Part shown: positions 56,201 through 63,640 of the stretch, piece after piece
How the letters are laid out: the number at the start of each line of letters is the position of its first letter
How positions within the stretch are numbered: position 1 is the stretch's first letter
DNA from: Trileptium ribeirensis
Lineage: Eukaryota; Nematoda; Enoplea; Enoplida; Thoracostomopsidae
DNA: 64,000 nucleotides
Direction of reading: 5' to 3'
Assembly (NCBI GenBank): GCA_030248225.1
Contig: JASANE010003955.1
Location: 25,003 to 89,002, forward strand
The notes under the pieces: generated by a model
What the model saw: only the letters and a program-made list of their open reading frames with translations
Told to the model about the DNA's origin: nothing
Database searches by the model: none
Made by a program: the position numbers and the translations under genes

Positions 56201-57949
56201 TAATTTATTTTATATTATCTTTCGAGCAATTTGCATTGTAAAATTAACGCCAACCTACTCGTCAGCTCGTTAGAATCAAATAAATAATGTTATAATTATC
56301 TCCAAAAAATCCTCATATAAATAATTGTGTACACGGCACTCCGGGAATTTTTTATATTAAAAAATAATGTATCGCACACGTTTGGCATTATACAATATCA
56401 TATATTAATATTACATAAAAATATCACACAAAAATATCGTTACCAGCATACTATTGCTGCCAACTGCCATTGGTCGACTACGAAGTTGGTAATTTTGTCT
56501 CTCTTCAACCGACGCATAAAAGGCATCCATATCGATATGAACGATATGTCGGGACAAGTCACGGCATTCTTCCTCAAGACGTGCACAGGCTCGTTCGGTC
56601 TAAAATAAAAGTCTTATGTATAAAATCAATATCTATGCAAAGTCAGCAATGAAATTTTATCAACCGACATACAATACTCGCCGCAATTGACTGTCATCTT
56701 ATGAGAGAACGAGCAACGAGTGGACGAAACTAAACGTAAAATTTTATTTTCCCACGAGCAAGCTGCGAGCGAGCAACGAACGAACAACAAGGGCGCAGTG
56801 GTCAATAATTGTGACGAGTGCTATATACAGTAGCGAACATAATGAACAGGGCAGAAACATAAGCTATAAGCCAATTAGAACTGTGTATTTAAAAGCATTT
56901 GCAAACGTTAAATTCTATCCGTGTCTGTAGTAATTCAATGCTGTATCACACCGCTAAAGTCCAATGGATGCAGCAAGGACAACCTGTATAAATACGAACA
57001 GAAAACAATAGCAAATGTCTTGGCCGTGAAATTCTCGAATAGCAATATCGATCATCCATTTATGTGTCGCGAACTAGGTGCGGAAAATTTACTTACAATT
57101 TTGTCTGCAGCTGTGCATCAGCTTAAGATGTAATATTGAAAGATATGTTCGGGAAAACAATAAAGCAAAAAATTATACAAAAAATATAAACACCTATGGC
57201 TTATTCACATTTCATTTTGAGTGCGTTTTATAACTAACCTGTTTCGATGCTTAACTACCCATATATCGAAGCCTGGAAGAAAGACTTTGACCTAAGCAAA
57301 ATTTTAAAGGGCTATTTAATTTTCGATCAGACCCTTGTTCTACAATTAATAGCTCAATACGATGGCCCGCAATGTTAAGGTAATACAAACAAACACCAAA
57401 GCTTGAACGTGGAAAATACAATGAACCACCTACTACATAGACATGTTTCCATTATTATGCCATACAGTCGCGCTCGAAAATAAATGCAAGTTTTTTACTA
57501 ATCGTTCGCGAATTGCAACTGAAAAGCTGTTAATTTTTCGCGAACTGTTCGTGAATTTGTCGAGAACGAATCGCTAAAAACTTGCTTTTATTTCTGAGTG
57601 TAACGGTATTTTAATTTTTTTTTATAATTTCGCACTGCTTTGAACTAGATACCAGAAATGACCGGAGTCTGTTGAGAAAGCGGAACCATAAAGGAATGCC
57701 GAGCGAGCTAACAGTGGTCACTTCTGGCCGATGCATTGTAGATACATTTTTTATACAATGCATAGGTCACATAAACAAGAGTGTCACGGTTACTTCAGCA
57801 TACGCACGAGCGATTCGTTCGGTTGTAAATGATGCCAGCTTCTGTTTATGCTCTGCGATTTGCTTCTCGATTCGATGGCTTCGTTTTTTCTGGTGAGCGT
57901 AGAACTTTGATCCTTTCGAAGCTTCTTCGATCACTCTATTGATTTTGGC
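31294..57949 (-). CDS. POLK: DNA polymerase kappa, eleven coding exons, first exon not found
   Basis: Y-family translesion polymerase that, in this family, extends DNA past minor-groove lesions in the nucleus. Minus-strand exons: 57949-57794, 56599-56444, 54047-53928, 51450-51339, 50076-49837, 47832-47708, 44963-44800, 39316-39275, 37846-37750, 35091-34902, 32285-31294. Total 2394 nt, 797 residues plus stop; every junction is in phase. Seen: N-clasp helix, catalytic Asp in HIDMDAFYASVE, catalytic Asp-Glu in SMGLDEAYLDI, the FRVEQKTGLTCSAGIA palm block, thumb helix-hairpin-helix PGIGKVSESIL, ERKSVSVER at the little-finger start, and one C-terminal UBZ4 finger. No frame damage was seen, so the gene is probably functional. 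The ATG exon and any leader are absent from the recognised set. Confidence 0.94.
33413..33656. mobile_element. Tc1/mariner-type MITE (CGCCARAAATGAC family)
   Basis: 244 bp including TA at both ends. Ends TAGAGTACTCGCCAGAAATG and the inverse of TACAGTACTCGCCAGAAATG. Interior has repeated GTTC/GAAT-type words (TGTTCAAATTTTGTTC) rather than CTCG arrays. No coding. Confidence 0.8.
34135..34558. mobile_element. Long foldback element with nested G/C-run palindromes
   Basis: The two halves are inverse copies around a centre at ~34353 (TAGGCAGCTGCTTA). The outer ~70 bp of each arm are almost perfect (AGAGTATGACACTTCCCTGC, ACTCATATGTTAGCCCGT, TGATGATACGGG). The arms' inner parts hold repeats of a ~37-bp motif with CCCCAGTTTCTGGGG-type mini-palindromes separated by TAGGTCGGA-like links. 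No convincing target-site duplication. Fragments of the same ends occur near 32365 and 40477. Confidence 0.85.
34800..34893. mobile_element. Small mariner-type MITE next to POLK exon 11 donor
   Basis: 94 bp including TA ends. Ends TACAGGACTCGCAACAAATG and the inverse of TACGGTCGTCCCAAACAAGG. Interior CTCGCT repeats. Its end lies 6 bp from the GT of the exon 11 donor. A similar degraded element (GTATCCGCCAGAAATGCC...) is at about 34677-34757. Confidence 0.7.
34902..35091 (-). CDS. POLK: POLK exon 11: little-finger domain
   Basis: 190 nt, acceptor TTGCAG|GGC, donor ATGG|GTTAGT, leaves in phase 1. It encodes GKCITLKIKTADFDTRTRTT then SLRQYVSDYNDICNAAKSLL and RPLTLRLMG. It matches the family blocks KGRTVTIKLKN..F..KTR and LRLRLMG. 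Confidence 0.95.
35124..35427. mobile_element. MITE with AGTTACAATCAGAATTAAG ends
   Basis: 304 bp. Inverted ends AGTTACAATCAGAATTAAGT and ACTTAATTCTGATTGTAACT. Interior is made of ATCGAA/TTCGTTTAAACG-type palindromic words. One related end is near 54600-54645. End shape suggests a mariner-type MITE, but TA flanks are not clean. Confidence 0.75.
35761..35971. mobile_element. Tc1/mariner-type MITE with CTCG array (copy near 35.8 kb)
   Basis: 211 bp including TA at each end. TIR TACAGTACCCGCCAAAAATG / inverse TACAGTACTCGCCAAAAATG. Both arms carry CTCGCTCGCGACTCGCTCG arrays around an AT-rich centre (AAATAGAATTTTCTATTAAT). Nearly the same as 42413-42645. Confidence 0.9.
37750..37846 (-). CDS. POLK: POLK exon 10: little-finger N-terminal part
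   Basis: 97 nt, acceptor TTTTAG|A, donor AAG|GTTGAG. It encodes TFKDTSDEKELFAICQKLCH, then LLSEDVEEKDLK. The first base completes the Arg of SVER-TF split with exon 9. It matches ERTF......L...C..L...L...L. Confidence 0.92.
37847..39274 (-). other. POLK intron between exons 9 and 10
   Basis: 1428 bp. It contains the four-copy 67-bp tandem repeat and a degraded MITE at about 39003-39125 (GAGCAGAAATAAAAGCAAAT end). Otherwise nothing recognised. Confidence 0.7.
38551..38818. repeat. Four identical 67-bp tandem copies
   Basis: Units start at 38551, 38618, 38685 and 38752. Each begins TCGAGCCGATAGTTGGTG and ends ACGCAAAAAGCACG. No differences are visible between copies except at the last base or two, suggesting a very recent expansion or an assembly effect. 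Confidence 0.95.
39275..39316 (-). CDS. POLK: POLK exon 9: 42-nt microexon
   Basis: Acceptor TTTCAG|T at 39319-39317 and donor CG|GTAAGA. It encodes ATEDNERKSVSVER with split codons at both ends. It matches the family's GERKSMSVER between the thumb and little finger. Both phases fit exons 8 and 10 exactly, which settles the exon 8 donor at 44799. Confidence 0.92.
39893..40336. mobile_element. Non-autonomous hAT MITE, second copy, with 8-bp target-site duplication
   Basis: Element 39901-40328 (428 bp), flanked by exact TTTGTATG at 39893-39900 and 40329-40336. Ends CAAGGGCGTACCCAGGAATT and the inverse of CAAGGGCGTAGCCAGGGGGG. Same family as 3294-3643 but in opposite orientation and longer. Confidence 0.9.
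40477..40555. mobile_element. Fragment of the foldback element end
   Basis: CAGGGAGGGCATGACATTTC, CCTGCACTCTAATCTTAACC, then GACGAGTACGTTTTCGGCC resemble the outer arm of 34135-34558. The opposite arm is not recognisable. Confidence 0.6.
41345..41690. repeat. Imperfect two-copy direct repeat, spacing about 173 bp
   Basis: Shared words in the same order near 41390-41510 and 41530-41680: TTTTAAGAGAATTT, TTTAGAAAACGT, TATGT.AAAAAAT and GATAGCACGAACGGTTGTCG / AATAGCACGAACGGTTGTCG. Confidence 0.75.
42413..42645. mobile_element. Tc1/mariner-type MITE with CTCG array (42.4 kb copy)
   Basis: 233 bp including TA ends. TIR TACAGTACCCGCCAAAAATG and the inverse of TACAGTACTCGCCAAAAATG. Arms of CTCGCTCGCGACTCGCTCGA repeats; same AT-rich centre as the 35.8 kb copy. 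Confidence 0.9.
42819..43051. mobile_element. Tc1/mariner-type MITE with CTCG array (42.8 kb copy)
   Basis: 233 bp including TA ends, TIR TACAGTACTCGCCAAAAATG. Only 173 bp from the previous copy and slightly more diverged (ACTTGCTCG, GGCTCCGTCG). Confidence 0.88.
43198..44270. repeat. Array of TGTTCGCGAACA palindromes separated by unrelated spacers
   Basis: Perfect 12-bp palindromes at 43275, 43309, 43379, 43508 and 43673. One-mismatch copies are at 43606 and 43810. Degenerate ones are near 43883 (CGTTTCCGAACA), 43991, 44032, 44130 (TGTTCGCTAACA) and 43198. Spacing is irregular (34 to about 137 bp) and spacers are not alike. It starts about 150 bp after a mariner-type MITE. Similar TTCGCGAA words occur in other MITEs (35.5, 49.2, 57.5 kb). 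Confidence 0.85.
44800..44963 (-). CDS. POLK: POLK exon 8: thumb with helix-hairpin-helix
   Basis: 164 nt, acceptor TTTCAG|ATT, donor GTAG|GTTTGT. It encodes IPGIGKVSESILKGLEIVIC then FHFLLRSTLGIGGG. It matches VSGIGKVTEKMLKALGI..C of POLK. An earlier GG|GTTTTT is rejected as donor because its phase would not fit the next exon. Confidence 0.92.
45064..46169. mobile_element. Non-autonomous hAT-type element with GGTTCC arrays and 8-bp target-site duplication
   Basis: Element 45072-46161 (1090 bp), flanked by exact AGTATAAG at 45064-45071 and 46162-46169. Ends CAGGGAGTAACCGGAA and TTCCGGTTATTCCCTG are inverse with one mismatch. Subterminal regions at both ends are arrays of GGTTCCGG-type repeats. 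No transposase homology was seen in the interior. Confidence 0.88.
46290..46640. repeat. Imperfect AC/CATA-rich microsatellite
   Basis: Runs of ACACACA, CATACATAC and ACACATAG-type words over about 350 bp. Confidence 0.75.
46647..47195. repeat. Three tandem copies of a 183-bp unit
   Basis: Units start at 46647, 46830 and 47013 with ACATATAAAGATTTGCAG and include CTCATCGGGGCTGAACTCG, ACGGTTCGAAGTTCCGTCC and CTACTAACCGAAACGACAG. Copies differ at only a few positions. A GGTTCGAA word resembles a pol III B box, but no A box lies in the right place. Confidence 0.9.
47263..47440. mobile_element. Mariner-type MITE (CGCCAAAAATGA family), diverged
   Basis: 178 bp including TA ends. Ends TACAGTACGCGCCAAAAATG and the inverse of TACAGTATTCGCCAAAAATG. 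Interior has residual GCGAGT words. Confidence 0.82.
47708..47832 (-). CDS. POLK: POLK exon 7: palm/thumb junction
   Basis: 125 nt, acceptor ACTAG|GG, donor AAG|GTTAGT. It encodes IAANGLLAKICSDQNKPNGQ then FRLESTREAIIEFMRTLPVR. It matches the family's IA.N.MLAK.CSD.NKPNGQ; N-G-L replaces the usual N-T-M. Confidence 0.96.
47833..49836 (-). other. POLK intron between exons 6 and 7
   Basis: 2004 bp. It contains the tandem array with duplicated donors (49210-49836) and a MITE at 48142-48307. Nothing else recognised. Confidence 0.8.
48142..48307. mobile_element. Degenerate mariner-type MITE
   Basis: 166 bp including TA ends. Left TACAGCATTTACCCCAAAAA and GACTGTCGCC; right is the inverse of TACAATACTCGCGAAGAATG. 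Interior keeps a GAGTGAC/CGAGCG trace. A second degraded one is suggested near 47935. Confidence 0.65.
49210..49888. repeat. Four-copy ~170-bp tandem repeat that includes a POLK splice donor
   Basis: Each unit contains, on the minus strand, the last ~52 bp of POLK exon 6 (encoding FRVEQKTGLTCSAG), its donor GTAT.TTTTA, and a MITE-like block with ends TATAGTTACGGCCAGAAATA and TTCGCGAA words. Donor-like junctions are at 49837 (real), 49668, 49499 and 49327 (spacing 169, 169, 172). The extra exon ends lack the exon's 5' part and acceptor. Confidence 0.9.
49837..50076 (-). CDS. POLK: POLK exon 6: palm segment
   Basis: 240 nt, acceptor TTTCAG|AT, donor GCTG|GTATAT. After a variable insert with CPRCGKS (a short Cys pair, not typical of POLK and of unknown role) it encodes VDHVTFGSSVAQITEELRFR, then VEQKTGLTCSAG. 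It matches FGTSAQEVVKEIRFRIEQKT.LT.SAG of the family. The last 52 bp are duplicated downstream. Confidence 0.95.
50077..51338 (-). other. POLK intron between exons 5 and 6
   Basis: 1262 bp. A degenerate MITE of the CGCCAAAA family is suggested at about 50292-50400 (TACACGCCAAAAGTTAGTCG ... GTCATTTCTTGCCA). Otherwise nothing recognised. Confidence 0.65.
51339..51450 (-). CDS. POLK: POLK exon 5: catalytic Asp-Glu palm motif
   Basis: 112 nt, acceptor CTTTAG|ATT, donor AAAG|GTTAGT. It encodes IAQEVRGILAHFDPDFSSMG then LDEAYLDITNCHINRPK. The Asp-Glu pair in LDEAYLDIT is the second set of metal ligands of Y-family polymerases. Confidence 0.96.
51509..51685. mobile_element. Degraded CTCG-array MITE
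   Basis: Interior CTCGCTCGCGATTCGCTCG, AAATAGAATTTATTATTAAT centre and GCTCGCTTGAAATGCGACGA right arm match the 42.4 kb MITE. Terminal repeats are eroded (ATCAAATATGACAATCGC; GATCATTTATTCTGC). Confidence 0.75.
53060..53910 (+). repeat. Dispersed repeat, copy C
   Basis: Shares with copies A and B the opening GAGGGTGAAA, CTTGTAACAGGC, AAAACCAAAAAATCTCGTCG, GCAAAGGGT, the TTTTTTGCCATTTTGACC block and the 3' part around TTCCGCTCGCTCCG. Fewer sub-repeats than A and B. Its 3' end is about 15-20 bp from the donor of POLK exon 4. Confidence 0.7.
53928..54047 (-). CDS. POLK: POLK exon 4: fingers domain
   Basis: 120 nt, 40 codons, phase 0. Acceptor TTTCAG|AGT, donor CAG|GTAATA. It encodes STSNYCARKYGVRAAMPGFI then ARKLCPELIIVPCNFEKYQQ. 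It matches STSNYHARRFGVRAAMPGFI.KRLCP.LIIVP.NF.KY. Confidence 0.97.
54048..56443 (-). other. POLK intron between exons 3 and 4
   Basis: 2396 bp, AT-rich. One MITE-like end near 54600-54645 (GAGCATATTTAATTCTGGC, TGTAACTG) and clusters of AATTAATTG words at 54955-55145. No gene recognised. Confidence 0.6.
56444..56599 (-). CDS. POLK: POLK exon 3: first catalytic Asp
   Basis: 156 nt, 52 codons, phase 0. Acceptor TTTTAG|ACC, donor CTG|GTAACG. It encodes TERACARLEEECRDLSRHIV then HIDMDAFYASVEERQNYQLR and SRPMAVGSNSML. HIDMDAFYA.VE is the diagnostic palm motif with the first metal-binding Asp. Confidence 0.97.
56670..56823. mobile_element. Mariner-type MITE, diverged
   Basis: 154 bp with TA ends. 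Ends TACAATACTCGCCGCAATTG and the inverse of TAGCACTCGTCACAATTATT. Interior GAGCAACGAGTGG / GAGCGAGCAACGAACG words. Confidence 0.7.
57463..57608. mobile_element. Mariner-type MITE with TTCGCGAA motifs
   Basis: 146 bp including TA ends. Ends TACAGTCGCGCTCGAAAATA and the inverse of TACCGTTACACTCAGAAATA, both leading to ATGCAAG/AAGCAAG. Interior has CGTTCGCGAATTGC and TTCGCGAACTGTTCG. Confidence 0.82.
57794..57949 (-). CDS. POLK: POLK exon 2: N-terminal helix (first exon found)
   Basis: 156 nt, 52 codons, phase 0. Acceptor TTTCAG|GCC, donor GAA|GTAACC. It encodes AKINRVIEEASKGSKFYAHQ then RIEKQIAEHKQKLASFTTER. It matches INKIIMEATKGSRFY....K....V..RIE of the POLK N-clasp. It has no ATG in the needed position and a good acceptor, so at least one upstream exon exists. 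Confidence 0.93.
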
Positions 57950-58734
57950 CTGAAACATTGATGCTATAAAAATAGTAACCATGAACGACAGTTGATAATA
58001 TTAAAATATAAAAGCTGTTGTTATTCGATTTAGCGTAATACTGAATTTATTGAAACGGAGCGTGCGTAGTCTCCTCAAACAGCGTATAATTAGGGAAAAA
58101 TTCTTTTTTCGCAGTCTGTTCGTCGTATAACTCTTCACCAGATTGATAAATTTTCGCAATTTTTTTATATTCGACGCATAATTGAAATATAGTTGTGCAC
58201 CTATATTTGTATTTGCGCGGCTTCCATGATTTCTTACCTAATTTTTCGCAAAACCGACGCGAATTGAAGAGTGTGATCTTGGGTAATTGGAGCCACCCAA
58301 CATTTTATTTTATAACTCTTACCAGAGGAATCGGGTGAATACGAAAAGTCCCCCCTCGCGTGTTACAACTTGCTCCTAATGGATTTTTTGTCAGAGCAGC
58401 TGTTTTCGACCTGAGCCAAAATTTAAAAAATACCCCAAAAAAGTTAAATTTAATTTTTATGAAGCAAACTTTTTATATTTTCTACAATTTGCAGTTAAAG
58501 ATCTTATATACGGTTTTTCGCTATACACAGCGGTGTATGCATTAGAAGTATGTAATGTATTTCGGCAACGGGTGACAATGGCGAAAAGCCGTACCGTACC
58601 ATAATATTTTAACTGCCGACAGCCGGGAATTTGCCCAATTTTCGAGAGCAACTCGATGTGTTATGCTTCTGCTCCCGAACTGTTCCTACATCCTGGAATT
58701 TTCTGAAGCAAAACCATAAAATCTGAATTAGCTT
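57950..58734. other. Upstream flank or first intron of POLK
   Basis: AT-rich. I looked for the short ATG exon of POLK on the minus strand here and could not identify one. No other gene seen. Confidence 0.5.
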
Positions 58735-61700
58735 GAAATTTTGAGCAGCAAGATGTGGTCTTTCGCTTTTGCATGTCATGCTACAATTAGGCGCACGGAA
58801 TGACTACTGCCTTTCTTCAATCGTGCAGTTCAGTTGGAAACGTCCATTGCTGACCACTAATGCTAAAAATTTTAGTAGCAAGATGTGGTCTTTCGCTTTT
58901 ACATGCCATGCTACAATTAGGCGCAGGGAATGACTACTGCCTTTCAATCGTGCAGTTCAGTTGGAAACGTCCATTTCTGACCACTAATGCTAAAAATTTT
59001 AGTAGCAAGATGTGGTCTTTCGCTTTTGCATGCCATGCTACAATTAGGCGCAGGGAATGACTACTGCCTTTCAATCGTGCAGTTCAGTTGGAAACGTCCA
59101 TTTCTGACCACTAATGCTAAAAATTTTAGTAGCAAGATGTGGTCTTTCGCTTTTACATGCCATGCTACAATTAGGCGCAGGGAATGACTACTGCGTTTCA
59201 ATCGTGCAGTTCAGTTGAAAACGTCCATTTCTGACCACTAATGCTAAAAATTTTAGTAGCAAGATGTGGTCTTCCGCTTTTACATGCCATGCTACAATTA
59301 GGCGCAGGGAATGACTACTGCCTTTCAATCGTGCAGTTCAGTTGGAAACGTCCATTTCTGACCACTAATGCTAAAAATTTTAGTAGCAAGATGTGGTCTT
59401 TCGCTTTTACATGCCATGCTACAATTAGGCGCAGGGAATGACTACTGCCTTTCAATCGTGCAGTTCAGTTGGAAACGTCCATTTCTGACCACTAATGCTA
59501 AAAATTTTAGTAGCAAGATGTGGTCTTTCGCTTTTGCATGCCATGCTACAATTAGGCGCAGTGAATGACTACTGGCTTTCAATCGTGCAATTCAGTTGGA
59601 AACGTTCATTTCTGACCACTAATGCTAAAAATTTTAGTAGCAAGATGTGGTCTTTCGCTTTTACATGCCATGCTACAATTAGGCGCAGGGAATGACTACT
59701 GCCTTTCAATCGTGCAGTTCAGTTGGAAACGTCCATTTCTGACCACTAATGCTAAAAATTTTAGTAGCAAGATGTGGTCTTTCGCTTTTGCATGCCATGC
59801 TACAATTAGGCGCAGTTAATGACTACTGCCTTTCAATCGTGCAATTCAGTTGGAAACGTTCATTTCTGACCACTAATGCTAAAAAATTTTAGTAGCAAGA
59901 TGTGGTCTTTCGCTTTTACATGCCATGCTACATTTAGGCGCAGGGAATGACTACTGCCTTTCAATCGTGCAGTTCAGTTGGAAACGTCCATTTCTGACCA
60001 CTAATGCTAAAAATTTTAGTAGCAAGATGTGGTCTTTCGCTTTTACATGCCATGCTACAATTAGGCGCAGGGAATGACTACTGCCTTTCAATCGTGCAGT
60101 TCAGTTGAAAACGTCCATTTCTGACCACTAATGCTAAAAATTTTAGTAGCAAGATGTGGTCTTTCGCTTTTACATGCCATGCTACAATTAGGCGCAGGGA
60201 ATGACTACTGCCTTTCAATCGTGCAGTTCAGTTGGAAACGTCCATTTCTGACCACTAATGCTAAAAATTTTTGTAGCAAGATGTGGTCTTTCGCTTTTAC
60301 ATGCCATGCTACAATTAGGCGCAGGGAATGACTACTGCCTTTCAATCGTGCAGTTCAGTTGGAAACGTCCATTTCTGACCACTAATGCTAAAAGTTTTAG
60401 TAGCAAGATGTGGTCTTTCGCTTTTACATGCCATGCTACAATTAGGCGCAGGGAATGACTACTGCCTTTCAATCGTGCAGTTCAGTTGGAAACGTCCATT
60501 TCTGACCACTAATGCTAAAAATTTTAGTAGCAAGATGTGGTCTTTCGCTTTTGCATGCCATGCTACAATTAGGCGCAGTGAATGACTACCGCCTTTCTTC
60601 AATCGTGCAGTTCAGTTGGAAACGTCCATTTCTGACCACTAATGCTAAAAATTTTAGTAGCTAGATGTGGTCTTTCGCTTTTGCATGCCATGCTACAATT
60701 AGGCGTAGTGAATGACTACTGCCTTTCTTCAATCGTGCAGTTCAGTTGGAAACGTCCATTTCTGACAACTAATGCTAAAAATTTTAGTAGCAAGATGTGG
60801 TCTTTCGCTTTTGCATGCCATGCTACAATTAAGCGCAGTGAATAACTACTGCCTTTCAATCGTGCAGTTCAGTTGGAAACGTCCATTTCTGACCACTAAT
60901 GCTAAAAATTTTAGTAGCAAGATGTGGTCTTTCGCTTTTGCATGCCATGCTACAATTAGGCGCAGAGAATGACTACTGCCTTTCAATCGTGCAGTTCAGT
61001 TGGTAACGTCCATTTCTGACCACTATGCTAAAAATTTTTGTAGCGAGATGTGGTCTTTCGCTTTTACATGCCATGCTACAATTAGGCGCAGGGAATGACT
61101 ACTGCCTTTCAATCGTGCAGTTCAGTTGAAAACGCCCATTTCTGAAAACTAATGCTAAAAATTTTAGTAGCAAGATGTGGTCTTTCGCTTTTACATGCCA
61201 TGCTACAATTAGGCGCAATGAATGACTACTGCCTTTCAATCGTGCAGTTCAGTTGTAAACGTCCATTTCTGACCACTAATGCTAAAAATTTTAGTAGCAA
61301 GATATGGTCTTTCGCTTTTACATGCCATGCTACAATTAGGCGCAGGGAATGACTACTGCCTTTCAATCGTGCAATTCAGTTGGAAACGTCCATTTCTGAC
61401 AACTAATGCTAAAAATTTTAGTAGCAAGATGTGGTCTTTCGCTTTTACATGCCATGCTACAATTAGGCGCAGTGAATGACTACTGCCTTTCAATCGTGCA
61501 ATTCAGTTGGAAACGTCCATTTCTGACCACTATGCTAAAAATTTTAGTAGCAAGATGTGGTCTTTCGCTTTTGCATGCCATGCTACAATTAGGCGCAGTG
61601 AATGACTACTGCCTTTCAATCGTGCAATTCAGTTGGAAACGTCCATTTCTGACCACTAATGCTAAAAATTTTAGTAGCAAGATGTGGTCTTTCGCTTTTA

Positions 61701-63340
61701 CATGCCATGCTACAATTAGGCGCAGTGAATGACTACTGCCTTTCAATCGTGCAATTCAGTTGGAAACGTCCATTTCTGACCATGCTAAAAATTTTAGTAG
61801 CAAGATGTGGTCTTTCGCTTTTGCATGCCATGCTACAATTAGGCGCAGTGAATGACTACTGCCTTTCAATCGTGCAATTCAGTTGGAAACGTCCATTTCT
61901 GACAACTAATGCTAAAAATTTTAGTAGCAAGATGTGGTCTTTCGCTTTTGCATGCCATGCTACAATTAGGCGCAGTGAATGACTACTGCCTTTCAATCGT
62001 GCAATTCAGTTGGAAACGTCCATTTCTGACCACTAATGCTAAAAATTTTAGTAGCAAGATCTGGTCTTTCGCTTTTGCATGCCATGCTACAATTAAGCGC
62101 AGTGAATGACTACTGCCTTTCAATCGTGCAATTCAGTTGGAAACGTTCATTTCTGACCACCTATGCTCAAAATTTTAGTGAGCTAGATGTGGTCTTTCGC
62201 TTTTGCATGCCATGCTACAGATTCTAAGACACAGTGAATGACTTCTGCCTTTCAATCGTGCAATTCAGTTGGAAACATCCATTTCTAACAACTAGCTGAT
62301 GTTAAAAATTCATCACAAATGTGATCTTTCACTAGATGTGGTCTTTGCTTTTACATGCCATGTCTACAATACATATTCGCAGTGAATGACTCTTGCCTTT
62401 CAATCATCCAATTCAGCTGGAATCCTACTATGGGCTAAAAATTTTAAGTAGCAAGAATGCGGCCTTTCGCCTTTGCATGGCATGCAACAATTAGGTGCAG
62501 TGAATGACTACTGCCTTTCAATCGTGCAATTCAGTTGGAAACGTCCATTTCTGACCACTAATGCTAAAAATTTTAGTAGCAAGATGTGGTCTTTCGCTTT
62601 TGCATGCCATGCTACAATTAAGCGCAGTGAATGACTACTGCCTTTCAATCGTGCAATTCAGTTGGAAACGTCCATTTCTGACACAACTGATGCGAAAAAT
62701 TTTAGTAGCAAGATGTTCGCTTTTTTTTGTCTTTTTTTCGCTTTTGCATTTTGCCATTGCTACAATTAGGCGCAGTGAATGACTACTGCCTTTCAATCGT
62801 GCAATTCAGTTGGAAACGTCCATTTCTGACACAATGAAGAGGGAAAATTTAGGGCAAGATGTGGTCTTTCGCTTTTGCTGCCATGTACTTGGCGCTGAAT
62901 GTCTGCCTTTCAATCGTCCAATTCAGTTGCAACCGTCCATTTCTGACCACTATGCTAAAAATTTTAGTAGCAAGATGTGGTCTTTCGCTTTTGCATGCCA
63001 TGCTACAATTAGGCGCAGTGAATGACTACTGCCTTTCAATCGTGCAATTCAGTTGGAAACGTCCATTTCTGACAACTAATGCTAAAAATTTTAGTAGCAA
63101 GATGTGGTCTTTCGCTTTTACATGCCATGCTACAATTAGGCGCAGTGAATGACTACTGCCTTTCAATCGTGCAATTCAGTTGGAAACGTTCATTTCTGAC
63201 ACAATGAAACTACCAAAAATTTTAGTAGCAAATAATGTGCCTTTCGCTTTTGCATGCCATGCTACAATTAGGCGCAGTGAACTATGACTGCCTTTGGATG
63301 GTCCAATTCAGTTGGAAACCTGCATTTCCTAACAACTAAT
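58735..63340. repeat. 127-bp satellite array, about 36 copies
   Basis: Unit of 127 bp beginning ATGCTAAAAATTTTAGTAGC and including AAGATGTGGTCTTTCGC, CATGCCATGCTACAATTAGG, GACTACTGCCTTTCAATCG, GTTGGAAACGTCCATTTCTG. Copies are nearly identical from 58.86 to 62.15 kb, then have insertions, deletions and rearranged segments to about 63.3 kb. Because 127 is not a multiple of 3, each copy opens an equivalent ~66-codon frame that shifts from copy to copy. These short frames are not genes. Confidence 0.97.
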
Positions 63341-63640
63341 GTTGAAATTTCATGGCAGAATGTCATCTCACTTGACACTGCACTGCTCCCCGCTCCAGCA
63401 CAATGAATGACTCTTCCTTTGATGACTGCAATTAACTGGAAACGTCCCTTTGACAACTCAATGCTTTGAAATTTTTTAAGTCACAATGTGATACTTTTCC
63501 TTTAAGTGTCGTTTGTGACAGGTGAATGGCTTATCCTTAAAATCCAATCTTAGGATGAAAACGTCATTCTCACATTGGAAACTTGTTTCCTAACATGGCA
63601 CACTTTGACATGTACTCCATCAGGAGCAAACATGCACAAT
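63341..63640. repeat. Strongly decayed edge of the satellite
   Basis: Scattered satellite words persist (AATGAATGACTCTTCCTTTG, AACTGGAAACGTCC, GAAAACGTCATT) with loss of register. Confidence 0.65.

Larger units (their letters stand above)
56600..57793 (-). other. POLK intron between exons 2 and 3
   Basis: 1194 bp. It contains mariner-type MITEs at 56670-56823 and 57463-57608, and a weak MITE-like pair (ACCAGAAATGACCGG ... GTGGTCACTTCTGGCC) at 57650-57741. Confidence 0.7.

Noticed and set aside
58860..63152. Family of ~66-residue proteins beginning MLKILVARCGLSLL
   Set aside because: These frames are by-products of a 127-bp satellite; they cross unit borders in shifting frames and have no independent gene signals.
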